Positions 7,849 through 16,430 of a stretch of 29,458 nt of DNA are shown in pieces. The notes beneath the pieces are model-generated. The model saw only the letters and a list, made by a program, of their open reading frames with translations. It ran no database searches and was not told the origin of the DNA. The stretch's first letter is position 1, and every line of letters begins with the position of its first letter. The DNA comes from Candidatus Methanolliviera sp. GoM_oil. GTDB lineage: Archaea; Halobacteriota; Methanoliparia; Methanoliparales; Methanoliparaceae. The stretch is from positions 1-29,458 of the forward strand of contig CABGHG010000002.1 in NCBI GenBank assembly GCA_902158735.1, read 5' to 3'. The position numbers were made by a program, and so were the translations under genes.

Positions 7849-9339
7849 TTGATACGGTACGGCGAACTCACGTTAAAATCTGAGTACGTGAGAAGAAGAT
7901 GGGAAAACACATTGATAGAAAGTATAAGGAGACGCATAGCGGGTTGTAAGATCAGTAAGGAGAGGGGAAGATTGTGGATTAACACCGAGAGAGATATCTC
8001 TTCTGAGTTAAAAAAGATACCGGGAATACACGCCTTCTCCCTCTGCAAACGATGTGGGCTCAATGAACTGAGCGAATCCCTTATAAAATTCACCGAAAGA
8101 TCTCTAAAAGGAGAGAGAACATTCGCTTTGAGGGTTAATCGGGTTGGAGAACACGATTTTACCTCTCAAGATGTCGCGAGATATTTAGGGGCAGAGGTCC
8201 TGGGGAGATTTCCAGATCTATCCGTTGATCTGAGTAAGCCTGAGAAAGAGATATTTATCGAGATTAGGGAGAAAGACTGTTATATATTTGATGAGATAAT
8301 AGAGGGAATGAGAGGATTGCCCCCGGGGGTTGAGGGGAAACTGATAGGTCTTTTATCCGGGGAATATAGAGAATATAGAGAAATAACTTCCGTGATCTCC
8401 TGCTGGATGATGATGAAAAGAGGATGCGAGATTATACCGTTCTGTTATGACGAAGATTCTGAGAAGGCTAAAGGTGCCGTGGAAATTTTGAAGGATTTTC
8501 AACCAGATATCCGGTTGAGGGTTCTTGAGAGAGATGATAATATAGAGGATCTCGCAAGGGAGTGTGGGGCTCTTGGAATCGTGTGCGGATCAAATCTCAG
8601 AATATTTAGTTCTTCGATACCGGTATATCAGCCACTGATCGGCTTTGATGGCCTTGAAGTAGAAAAGATCGCGGAGAAGATAGGGATTTCCAAATCTAAT
8701 GGAAAGAGAGTATTTGATACGAGAATAAAGCTCGTATCTTTAATATCAGGTGGCATAGACTCGCCTGTTGCAACATATCTTATGATGAAGAGAGGTGTGG
8801 AGGTGATCGCACTTCATCTCGATAATTGCCCATTCACAGATGAGAGAGAACTTAAAAAATCTTTAAAGATAGTGAAACACCTAGAAAATTCATTTAATAG
8901 AGATATAAAGACATATATAGTGCCAAACGGGAAAAATTTGGCTGCATTCAAAAATAAATGCAGAAGAAAGCTTCAATGTATCTTCTGTAGAAGAATGATG
9001 CTTAGAATTGCGGAGAAGATCGCTTGGGAAGAGGGAGCCGATGGAATACTCACGGGAGAATCTCTCGGACAGGTCGCGTCTCAGACATTGCAAAATATCT
9101 CTGTGATAGATCAAGCAATAGATATGCCGGTGATAAGACCGCTGATAGGCATGGATAAGATCGAGATTATGGATATTGCAAGAAGGATCGGCACGTATGA
9201 CCTTTCAATCTTGCCAAGTTTGAGTTGCACGATAGTTCCAAAGAAACCTGCGACCGCTGCAAAATTGAAAGAGATGCTAAGAGAGGAAGAAAGAATCGAT
9301 TTAGATTCGCTGATCGATCGATCTGTTGGAAGACCATAG
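7849..9339 (+). CDS. thiI: ThiI-type tRNA 4-thiouridine synthase with a duplicated, degenerate PP-loop domain
   Basis: ThiI makes 4-thiouridine in tRNA and can supply sulfur for thiamine synthesis. Here an N-terminal ferredoxin-like part plus THUMP domain (1-150) is followed by two PP-loop units. The first (about 163-280) starts KLIGLLSG but lacks SGGxDS, reading SGEYREYREITS, though it keeps WMMMKRGCEIIPF and a terminal YQPLIGFDGLEVEKIAEKIG. The second (about 293-450) is intact, with SGGIDS at 300-305 and IRPLIGMDKIEIMDIARRIG. Cysteines CIFC (377, 380) and Cys460 match the three-Cys iron-sulfur site known in methanogen ThiI; there is no rhodanese domain. At 496 residues it is about 100 longer than usual. 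The annotated TTG start is weak: no ATG exists in frame near the Shine-Dalgarno. It forms an operon with larE. Confidence 0.88.
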   Translation: MIRYGELTLKSEYVRRRWENTLIESIRRRIAGCKISKERGRLWINTERDISSELKKIPGIHAFSLCKRCGLNELSESLIKFTERSLKGERTFALRVNRVGEHDFTSQDVARYLGAEVLGRFPDLSVDLSKPEKEIFIEIREKDCYIFDEIIEGMRGLPPGVEGKLIGLLSGEYREYREITSVISCWMMMKRGCEIIPFCYDEDSEKAKGAVEILKDFQPDIRLRVLERDDNIEDLARECGALGIVCGSNLRIFSSSIPVYQPLIGFDGLEVEKIAEKIGISKSNGKRVFDTRIKLVSLISGGIDSPVATYLMMKRGVEVIALHLDNCPFTDERELKKSLKIVKHLENSFNRDIKTYIVPNGKNLAAFKNKCRRKLQCIFCRRMMLRIAEKIAWEEGADGILTGESLGQVASQTLQNISVIDQAIDMPVIRPLIGMDKIEIMDIARRIGTYDLSILPSLSCTIVPKKPATAAKLKEMLREEERIDLDSLIDRSVGRP

Positions 9340-9376
9340 GGATTATTACGCATCATCGAAGAAGAGGAACAATAGA

Positions 9377-10177
9377 ATGGATCACTTAAATAAACTCGAA
9401 GCGCTAAAAGAGAAGATCTCAAAAGAGAAAAATATTTTAATCGCCTTCTCTGGAGGCATTGACAGCGCCCTTCTCTTGAAAGTGGCAAGAGACGTGCTCG
9501 GAAAAGGTGCTTTTTGTGTCATCCTTGATGCGAAGACGGTACCAAGAAGCGAGATAAAAGATGCAGAAAGTTTTGTGAAAGACCTCCATGTAGGATATGA
9601 TATTGTAAAATTTTCGATCCTGAAAGATAAGGATTTCATCAAAAATCCATTCAATAGATGTTATCTATGTAAAAAAGCATCATCCGAAATTCTAAGAAAT
9701 ATAGCAGCAGAAAGAGGGATAAAACGCGTAGCAGACGGCCTCAATCTCTCAGATCTTAGCGAATACCGTCCTGGAATAAAGGCATCCGATGAGGAGGGTA
9801 TATGGCACCCATTCGTCGATCTTAAAATTGAAAAAGCGGACATTCGCCGCATATCTAAGGATATCGGAATACCATTTTGGGATAAGCCGTCCTCGGCATG
9901 CCTGGTATCAAGGATACCTTATGGAGAAGAGATCACGCGAGAGAAACTCCGCATGATCGAAGAAGCGGAGGAGTTCTTAAAAGAGGAGGGATTCGAGGTT
10001 GTACGGGTAAGAATTCATGAAAGAATCGCAAGGATAGAGATATTAAAAGATGATTTTGATGCGTTTTTTCACGTCAAGAAAGAGATCGCAAAAGAGTTGA
10101 AGCAGATCGGTTTTAAATATGTGACGCTCGACCTTGAAGGATACAGAAGTGGAAGTATAGATAAAGATCTGTTATAA
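9377..10177 (+). CDS. larE: LarE-like ATP-dependent sulfur transferase
   Basis: This 266-residue PP-loop protein has the LarE pattern: SGGIDSALLLK near residues 25-35, RCYLCKK with Cys95 and Cys98, and SSACLVSRIPYG with Cys175. LarE transfers sulfur to the pyridinium carboxylate used to build the nickel-pincer cofactor of lactate racemase. Enzymes with only the last Cys sacrifice its sulfur, while three-Cys forms such as Thermotoga LarE hold a 4Fe-4S cluster, and the residues here fit the latter. LarB and LarC are not in this window, so the real acceptor may differ. The ATG at 9377 follows a purine-rich GAGGAA; a longer frame back to 9326 overlaps thiI and adds a non-homologous N-terminus. 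It sits 37 nt after thiI and ends 5 nt from convergent fdhD. Confidence 0.85.
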   Translation: MDHLNKLEALKEKISKEKNILIAFSGGIDSALLLKVARDVLGKGAFCVILDAKTVPRSEIKDAESFVKDLHVGYDIVKFSILKDKDFIKNPFNRCYLCKKASSEILRNIAAERGIKRVADGLNLSDLSEYRPGIKASDEEGIWHPFVDLKIEKADIRRISKDIGIPFWDKPSSACLVSRIPYGEEITREKLRMIEEAEEFLKEEGFEVVRVRIHERIARIEILKDDFDAFFHVKKEIAKELKQIGFKYVTLDLEGYRSGSIDKDLL

Positions 10178-10182
10178 TGCGA

Positions 10183-10911
10183 TCACAAGACTCTCCACGC
10201 ATGTGTATATATATTAAATCGCTCGGGGGATGCAAATCCAATCAACGTTACGTCGAATTCATCTGCAAATTTTATTGCCAAATCCGTCGGTGCTGAAAGG
10301 CCTATAACGATTGGGAATCGGCCGTTGATCACTTTTTTCATCGTTGATGCGGTCTCTCTGCAGGAAGCAACCAATACATTTTGAGATGGATCGATCTTAT
10401 CCCGTGCACAGATGCCGATGATCTTATCGATTGCACAATGCCTGCTTATATCTTCAACAAATATCGAATCATCACCGTTACATACGCCAACGACGTGTGT
10501 TCCACCCGTTTTCTTGAACAAAAAACTATTTTTATCGAGTTCTTCTGCAAATTTAAGAACATCTCTTACGGTTATTCTCATCTTCGAACCGATCTTCTTC
10601 GGTTTTATCTTCTCCACATCATTCATCGTTATATCTATTAAAAAGACGTTTTTCCTCTCAATTTTAATATTCGTGAGATGAGAAACATCAAATCCTTCCG
10701 AAATTAAATTCCCTATCGTCATCTCTTTTAAATGAGATGACAAGCAGAAGATTTGATTATAATCGATTCCATTGAGCCTTATGATCGCTTCTGATTCACG
10801 GGCGACCTGATCAATCCTCCTCCTTCTTTCGCCACAGGACCACCTTACAATTTCGACGGTCTTTATCTCCTCAACAGATCCTTCTTCTCCGAACCTAACC
10901 TCGAAAGTCAT
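10183..10911 (-). CDS. fdhD: FdhD-like sulfurtransferase for formate dehydrogenase cofactor
   Basis: This 242-residue protein has the FdhD core: FKKTGGTHVVGV (about 132-143), VEDISRHCAIDKIIG (152-166, normally xEDxGRHNAxDK) and a C-terminal IGLSAPTDLAIKFADEF followed by GFASPERFNIY. FdhD passes sulfur from a cysteine desulfurase to the Mo/W-bisPGD cofactor of formate dehydrogenase. The CxxC loop that carries the sulfur in E. coli FdhD, expected before the TGG motif, is not present, and the usual Asn of RHNA is Cys159. It may act as a cofactor chaperone without persulfide transfer, or use another Cys (Cys144, Cys159, Cys184). No formate dehydrogenase lies in the window. It has its own TATA box and is convergent with larE. 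Confidence 0.82.
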   Translation of the reverse strand: MTFEVRFGEEGSVEEIKTVEIVRWSCGERRRRIDQVARESEAIIRLNGIDYNQIFCLSSHLKEMTIGNLISEGFDVSHLTNIKIERKNVFLIDITMNDVEKIKPKKIGSKMRITVRDVLKFAEELDKNSFLFKKTGGTHVVGVCNGDDSIFVEDISRHCAIDKIIGICARDKIDPSQNVLVASCRETASTMKKVINGRFPIVIGLSAPTDLAIKFADEFDVTLIGFASPERFNIYTHAWRVL

Positions 10912-10940
10912 CTACCGCCACCACTTCTTTAACTCCTCTC

Positions 10941-10949
10941 TTTAATAAA
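10941..10949 (-). promoter_or_regulatory. TATA box of fdhD
   Basis: On the minus strand TTTATTAAA, preceded by an A-rich BRE-like run, is centred about 34 bp before the ATG at 10911. It lies back to back with the GAPDH promoter in a 104-bp divergent region. Confidence 0.45.
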
Positions 10950-10982
10950 TTTTTTTTCTTCCAACGGTGGAAAGGTTGATAA

Positions 10983-10990
10983 GTATAAAA
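10983..10990 (+). promoter_or_regulatory. TATA box of the GAPDH gene
   Basis: GTATAAAA is centred about 30 bp before the ATG at 11016, predicting a leader of only a few nucleotides. Confidence 0.5.
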
Positions 10991-11015
10991 CCATTTTGAC
11001 AACGCGGTGCTTAAA

Positions 11016-12020
11016 ATGATTAGAGTAGGTATAAACGGATATGGAACGATAGGAAAGAGGGTCGCAGATGCCGTGTCAGTTCAAGATGATATGAAGATCG
11101 TTGGCGTCACAAAGACGAGGCCTAATTTTGTCTCAAAGATGGCTGCCGAAAGATATGGCCTATACATTGCTCTCCCAGAGCACCTCGATAAATTCGAGAA
11201 GAGCGGGATCGATGTTAGTGGAGATATCGAAGATCTATTAGAGAGAGTGGATATTATAGTGGATTGTTCCCCAGCGGGTGTCGGTGCAAAGAATAAGGCA
11301 TTGTACGAGAAATATGGCGTAAAGGCAATATTTGAGGGTGGAGAAGCGCATGATCTTACAAAATGCTCATTCAACGCGCAGTCCAATTACAGAGAGGCAT
11401 TGAAGAGAGATTTTGTCCGGGTCGTATCTTGCAACACGACGGGATTGTGCAGAACGCTCAACGCGATCGATGAGCTTGCAAAGATAAAAGAGGTTAAAGC
11501 TACGATGATAAGGCGGGCTACAGATCCGGGAGACTCAAAAAAAGGCCCGATAAATGCGATAGAACCTGTTTTGAAAATCCCATCCCATCACGGGCCGGAC
11601 GTTCAGACAGTTCTACCTCACATAAAGATATCCACGATGGCAGTGAAGGTTCCAACGACGATCATGCACTTACACTGTCTAACAGTTGAGATGGAAAACG
11701 ATGTATGCGTGGATGAGGTGATAGATACGCTGGAGAATGCGAGGAGAGTCATTTTACTCGATGGTGCAGATGGAATAAGATCCACGGCAGAGATAATGGA
11801 GTATGCGAGAGATATTGGCAGAAAGAGGGGAGATTTGTACGAGATAGCCATCTGGAGAGATGGGATAAGCATAAAGGAGAATACATTATATTATTACCAG
11901 GCGATTCACCAGGAGAGCGATGTGATTCCGGAGAATATCGATGCGATCAGGTCGATGATGGGAGAGGAAGATGCAGAAGAATCGATGAATAAGACGGATA
12001 GGAGTCTTGGAATCATTTAA
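11016..12020 (+). CDS. gap: Type II (archaeal) glyceraldehyde-3-phosphate dehydrogenase
   Basis: This 334-residue enzyme interconverts glyceraldehyde-3-phosphate and 1,3-bisphosphoglycerate, in this setting most likely for gluconeogenesis. The N-terminal Rossmann motif is VGINGYGTIGKRVADAV (4-20) and the catalytic Cys is Cys139 in SCNTTGLCR, as in Methanothermus GAPDH. The archaeal features PGDSKKGPINAIEP and HHGPDVQTVLP follow. A longer frame begins at a GTG at 11007, but ATG at 11016 gives the canonical MIRVGINGYG start and fits the TATA box spacing. The gene is followed after 47 bp by the CoA-transferase, which has its own promoter. Confidence 0.95.
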   Translation: MIRVGINGYGTIGKRVADAVSVQDDMKIVGVTKTRPNFVSKMAAERYGLYIALPEHLDKFEKSGIDVSGDIEDLLERVDIIVDCSPAGVGAKNKALYEKYGVKAIFEGGEAHDLTKCSFNAQSNYREALKRDFVRVVSCNTTGLCRTLNAIDELAKIKEVKATMIRRATDPGDSKKGPINAIEPVLKIPSHHGPDVQTVLPHIKISTMAVKVPTTIMHLHCLTVEMENDVCVDEVIDTLENARRVILLDGADGIRSTAEIMEYARDIGRKRGDLYEIAIWRDGISIKENTLYYYQAIHQESDVIPENIDAIRSMMGEEDAEESMNKTDRSLGII

Positions 12021-12036
12021 AAAATGATCGATAGTG

Positions 12037-12044
12037 TTATATAT
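12037..12044 (+). promoter_or_regulatory. TATA box of the CoA-transferase gene
   Basis: TTATATAT is centred about 27 bp before the ATG at 12068 with no Shine-Dalgarno, so a leaderless transcript is likely and the gene can be expressed apart from GAPDH. Confidence 0.55.
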
Positions 12045-12067
12045 GACATTGGAATTTCCAGTGAAAT

Positions 12068-13420
12068 ATGCAGTATGAGGGGGAATACGCTCAGAAGCTT
12101 ACAGCAACCGAAGATGCGGCCAAACTTGTTAAATCTGGGATGTGGATCGATCTTGGCTTTTTTATGGGTATTGCATACCTCATGGAAGAGGAAATAGCAG
12201 AGAGAGCAGATGAATTAGAGGATGTCAAGATCAGAACCACCGGGTTCCATCTAGAGCCTCAAACGGTCAAGGCAGATCCAGAGCAGAAACACTTCATCTT
12301 CAACGACTTCTTCATTATGAAACGAGAGAGAAGATACTACGATATGGGGTGTCTCTCCCACATACCTTTCAACTTCCACGACGAACCGAGGGTGTATCGA
12401 GAATTCTTGAAAGATGAGGTAGATATAGCTTTTATGGAAGTAACTCCGATGGATAGAGGTGGATATTTTAATTTTGGCGTCGGATTGGCGGCGCAAAAAG
12501 CGATCTGCGATGTTGCAAAGACAGTAGTTGTGGAGGTGAATAGATTGATGCCATGGGTTCCGGGTGGTTATGATGAATCCATACACATATCGGATGTAGA
12601 TTTTATCGTCGAGAACGAGAAGTATGAGATACCTGAGCTTGGAAATCCTGATGCAACGGATGTTGATAAAAAAATAGCCGAGAACGTGGCGCCTCTCATC
12701 GAGAACGGATCGACGATACAACTCGGAATTGGCGGCATGCCAAATATCATCGGTCAACTGCTCATAGAACATGGGAAGAAGGATCTTGGGATACACACGG
12801 AGATGTTCACGGATAGTATGGCCGATCTCATCGAGGAGGGCGTGGTCACCGGAAAGAAAAAGAGCCTAAATCCAGGAAAAGCAGTCCATTGTTTCGCCGC
12901 AGGCTCGAGGAGAATGTATGACTTTATGGATCACAACATATCTCTCGCCGGATTTCCCGTCGATTACACGAACGACCCCTATATCATCTCCCAGAATGAG
13001 AAGCAGGTGGCGATAAACAGCGCGATAGTGGTGGACCTCACAGGACAAGTCTGTTCGGAGACCGCCGGGTATCGCCACATCAGCGGAACGGGAGGGCAAC
13101 TCGATTTTACGCTTGGAGCATATATGTCAAAGGGCGGGAAGGCATTCACCTGCCTCCACTCGACGTATAAAACTAAGGATGGCAAGATGGAATCAAGGAT
13201 CGTCCCGTGTTTGAAATACGGCGACGCCGTCACCGTACCAAGAAGCATCACGTCGTACGTCGCAACCGAGTATGGCGTAGTGAATTTAAAAGGGAGAAGT
13301 TGTGGAGAGAGAGCAAAATTACTGATCTCGATCGCCCATCCAGATTTCAGAGATGAGCTTGAGAGAGAAGCGGAAGAAAAGAATATAATACCGAAAGCTC
13401 TCAGAAGAAGAAAGAGATGA
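12068..13420 (+). CDS. Acetyl-CoA hydrolase/transferase family; butyryl-CoA:acetate CoA-transferase-like
   Basis: This 450-residue protein belongs to the acetyl-CoA hydrolase/CoA-transferase family. It follows the butyryl-CoA:acetate and 4-hydroxybutyrate CoA-transferase pattern throughout: EVTPMDRGGYFNFG (124-137), a LGIGGMPN glycine loop (219-226), GIHTEMFTDS with the likely catalytic Glu245, FPVDYTND, and SGTGGQLDFTLGAYMSKGGK (339-358), with TEYGVVNLKG and ISIAHPDFRDEL near the end. These enzymes swap CoA between acyl-CoA and acetate through a glutamyl-CoA intermediate. In this archaeon it could release or activate a short-chain acid, such as acetate or butyrate, or serve beta-oxidation. 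Acyl specificity cannot be fixed from sequence. It is convergent with leuS. Confidence 0.88.
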   Translation: MQYEGEYAQKLTATEDAAKLVKSGMWIDLGFFMGIAYLMEEEIAERADELEDVKIRTTGFHLEPQTVKADPEQKHFIFNDFFIMKRERRYYDMGCLSHIPFNFHDEPRVYREFLKDEVDIAFMEVTPMDRGGYFNFGVGLAAQKAICDVAKTVVVEVNRLMPWVPGGYDESIHISDVDFIVENEKYEIPELGNPDATDVDKKIAENVAPLIENGSTIQLGIGGMPNIIGQLLIEHGKKDLGIHTEMFTDSMADLIEEGVVTGKKKSLNPGKAVHCFAAGSRRMYDFMDHNISLAGFPVDYTNDPYIISQNEKQVAINSAIVVDLTGQVCSETAGYRHISGTGGQLDFTLGAYMSKGGKAFTCLHSTYKTKDGKMESRIVPCLKYGDAVTVPRSITSYVATEYGVVNLKGRSCGERAKLLISIAHPDFRDELEREAEEKNIIPKALRRRKR

Positions 13421-13523
13421 ATACGAGAATATGCAAAATTTGGGACCGGATTTGGGGTCGAACTTTACAGATAAAGGCGTAAAATGACTGTTAAGATTAG
13501 AAGTAGATCTGCTCACTAAAAAA

Positions 13524-16370
13524 TTATCCCACATATATCGCTGGTCTTAGCGGCATCGCCGCATCACTCTTATTCTTCGGATCGTATTTTGAAAATTCTG
13601 CATCGAATACGCTGACTTTGCACCCAAACTCCTCGGAGATGAAATCTTCGACTTTCTTCATCGTCTCAAATTCGTCTACCGGAGAGTTTGCCAGTATCTT
13701 CACTTCATCTTGCCCCATCAACCCGACCTTTCTCACCATCTTCTTGGCAAAGCTCGATATCTGCCTGGTATTCGCATGATCTTTAATCACCGTTCTCATG
13801 AGTGAGCCCATGTCAAGCGCTCCTTTCACCTTCAATTTCAGCGCCGTCTCATAGATCTCCCTCTTCCATTCTGGCACTGTATAGATCACGATCTTCTTTG
13901 GCTCGATCTTCGTGACCGCCAGTATCTCCCTTATATCCTCTATCGTATCTCGAAGAAGGTCTTCCTCGATCTCTATCGAATAGTCTATCTTTCCCTCATC
14001 CACCTCTGGATATCTTGCGAGAGAGACGAAATTTTGAGGACCTCCGTTCATACGGGACCATATCTCCTCGCAGATGTGGGGGATAAAGGGCGTGAGAAGT
14101 CTCACCCACAGATCTAAAACATCCAAAAGAACCTTTGGATTCTCTCCTCTCTTTCTATACCATTTTATATCGTTTAAAATTAAGTAAAAAGCATTTTGAA
14201 GCGCTCTTCTCGTTTGAATATTCTCCATCGCTTCTCTAACTTCCTTTATCCTCATCTGTATTCTGTGGAGTATCCACCTATCCTGTTTGGATAGATCTTT
14301 TTGATTCTCACGAGAACCTTTTGATCGTTGAATTATATCCTCTGCCAGCACATAGAACCTTTCAAGTGCCCTCTTTGCATCTTTTACCCTTGAAGATCGC
14401 CAATCTGCATCTTGAATGTGTTCAGAATTTCCCAATATGTAGAATCTCGTAACATCAGCCCCGTATTCATCTATCGCCTCCCTCATCGTGAATAAGGGAC
14501 CTTTTGACTTGCTCATCTTCTCCCCTTCCAATGAGACAAATCCATTGACGGCGATCGCCCTTGGCCAATATCTCCGGGGGAATATCGCGACGTGGTGGAA
14601 GAGGAAGAAGAGAAGATGATTTGGGACCAGATCCTTTCCAGAAGACCTCAAATCGACCGGATACCAATATTCGAACTCATCTCTGATCTCTTTATGAAGA
14701 TCGTTCTTTTGTTCTCCTATTCCTAAAAGGACATAATCGAAGAACTGATCGTCCAATTCTTCTTCTTTTATCCTGCCTTCATGTATGTACTTAGATAGAA
14801 TATAATAAGCCATATATATTGTCGAGTCTGCAAGGGATTCGATCAACCAGTCCTTGTCCCAGGGAAGCCTCGTTCCAAGTCCCCTCCTCCTTGCACACGC
14901 TTTATCTTTGAGCCAATCAACTTTATTTTCAAATTCTTTCCTGTACTCCGCTGGAATGATCTTCATAGAACTTAGACAATCCAGAACTTTATCTTTCCAT
15001 TCTTTTTTGGAATAAGTGAGGAACCACTGGTCTTCAACGAGTTTTACGACGCACTCGGTTCCGCATCTGCAGGTCACAGGTTCGCTCAGCTCATGAAAGA
15101 TATCTGCCTTACCCTCTTTCAGCATCTCCTTCGCTATGATCTCTTTGACCTCAGATACCTTGTATCCCTCGTATCTTCCGGTGACCTCATTCAGGATTCC
15201 ATCGTGAAATTCCCTCTTATAAACGATCTTCGTCGCTTTCTCCGCTTTCGGATCCATTTGATCCTTTACTTTTAATTCATCTATAACGGTTAGCGCAGGG
15301 AAATTGCCATACCTCGGGAGATCTATAAGCTTTATAGGTTCTATCTTTAAAATTAAATCCGAGATCTCTTTTGGGAGATCATAATCACCTCTTCCATCTT
15401 TTAAATCTCTTAACGCCAGATAATCATAAGGAGCATGAGCCGGAACGCTCATCACGATCCCACTCCCCTCGTTCGGATCTACGAACGTTGCCGGTAATAC
15501 TATCACCTCTTCTTCATTCATCGAATTTCTTGCATACCTTCCGATCAACTCCCTCCCTTCGATCTCTCCAATCTTTTCGGGATGTTTATCTGTATGGGAG
15601 AGCTTCTCAAAAGCTCTTTCTCCAATTACCCACTCTTCCTCACCTATCTTTGCGATCAGATAGGTAACCCCTGGATTTACCCATAAGTTCGTCACGCCGA
15701 ATACGGTCTCAGGTCTCAATGTAGCGCAGGGGAGGATATATCCATCAAGAGAGAACTTTATCAGCGTATAATCGATGATATTTGCCCCCTCCCCCCTCAA
15801 TAGATCGTGATCTTCGACGGGATTCTTACAGTTTGGGCACCACCTTACGGGATGCGAACCTCTTGCGATCAATCCTTTACTTTTAAGTTTTCCAAACTGC
15901 CATCTGATGAATTTTTTATACGGAGGATCCATCGTGGTAAATTTTCTCCTCCAATCGATAGAACAACCCATATCTGATAATGCTATTTCAGATTCCCCTT
16001 TAAAATAATTTACAAGCTTTTCTGGCGTATTTAGATCGAACAATATATCTTTTGGAATTTTATGCAGCTCATTATAGACCTTTATCGTTCTTTCGTCCCT
16101 ATTTCTTATCAACTCAGAGAGGCCAACGAGCGGAGTCCCCGTAACGTGAAAAGCCATCGGGAAGAGCACATTATATCCTATCATTCTATGATATCGTGCC
16201 AGAACATCTCCTATGACGAATGTCCTTGTATGCCCGACGTGAAGATTTCCGTTTAGGTAAGGATAGGGGACGGTGATGAAAAATTTTTCTTTATCGCCTG
16301 GCTCCGCCTCGAAGATCCTTTCTTCAAACCATCTCTTCTGCCACCTCTTCTCAATCTCTTGAATGCTCAC
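13524..16370 (-). CDS. leuS: Leucyl-tRNA synthetase, archaeal type
   Basis: This 948-residue class I synthetase charges tRNA-Leu. It shows the HIGH motif as HVGH in YLNGNLHVGHTRTF (37-50), an editing CP1 domain including TLRPETVFGVTNLWV and a Thr-rich editing pocket, a zinc-like WCPNCKNPVEDHD site (about 173-185), and the KMSKS loop as GEKMSKSKGP around residue 618. Length and the C-terminal extension ending RPAIYVG match archaeal/eukaryotic LeuRS rather than bacterial. The gene is single and convergent with the CoA-transferase, 103 bp away. Its upstream region holds an AT-rich TATA-like run and a strong hairpin. Confidence 0.97.
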   Translation of the reverse strand: MSIQEIEKRWQKRWFEERIFEAEPGDKEKFFITVPYPYLNGNLHVGHTRTFVIGDVLARYHRMIGYNVLFPMAFHVTGTPLVGLSELIRNRDERTIKVYNELHKIPKDILFDLNTPEKLVNYFKGESEIALSDMGCSIDWRRKFTTMDPPYKKFIRWQFGKLKSKGLIARGSHPVRWCPNCKNPVEDHDLLRGEGANIIDYTLIKFSLDGYILPCATLRPETVFGVTNLWVNPGVTYLIAKIGEEEWVIGERAFEKLSHTDKHPEKIGEIEGRELIGRYARNSMNEEEVIVLPATFVDPNEGSGIVMSVPAHAPYDYLALRDLKDGRGDYDLPKEISDLILKIEPIKLIDLPRYGNFPALTVIDELKVKDQMDPKAEKATKIVYKREFHDGILNEVTGRYEGYKVSEVKEIIAKEMLKEGKADIFHELSEPVTCRCGTECVVKLVEDQWFLTYSKKEWKDKVLDCLSSMKIIPAEYRKEFENKVDWLKDKACARRRGLGTRLPWDKDWLIESLADSTIYMAYYILSKYIHEGRIKEEELDDQFFDYVLLGIGEQKNDLHKEIRDEFEYWYPVDLRSSGKDLVPNHLLFFLFHHVAIFPRRYWPRAIAVNGFVSLEGEKMSKSKGPLFTMREAIDEYGADVTRFYILGNSEHIQDADWRSSRVKDAKRALERFYVLAEDIIQRSKGSRENQKDLSKQDRWILHRIQMRIKEVREAMENIQTRRALQNAFYLILNDIKWYRKRGENPKVLLDVLDLWVRLLTPFIPHICEEIWSRMNGGPQNFVSLARYPEVDEGKIDYSIEIEEDLLRDTIEDIREILAVTKIEPKKIVIYTVPEWKREIYETALKLKVKGALDMGSLMRTVIKDHANTRQISSFAKKMVRKVGLMGQDEVKILANSPVDEFETMKKVEDFISEEFGCKVSVFDAEFSKYDPKNKSDAAMPLRPAIYVG

Positions 16371-16400
16371 TTTGAAAACCTAGCGGTTCTTCACTCCCAT

Positions 16401-16419
16401 GTCCTACCTTCGGTAGGAC
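16401..16419. repeat. Strong hairpin upstream of leuS
   Basis: Arms GTCCTACC and GGTAGGAC enclose a TTC loop, a perfect 8-bp stem about 31 bp upstream of the leuS ATG. It may form in the leuS leader or be the terminal hairpin of a lost IS200/IS605-type element. Confidence 0.6.
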
Positions 16420-16430
16420 TGTGATTACTG

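Noticed and set aside
13421..13523. Search for a tRNA in the gap between the CoA-transferase and leuS (a GGGGTCGAAC-like string is present)
   Set aside because: No cloverleaf can be drawn: there is no acceptor stem or anticodon arm at the right distance.
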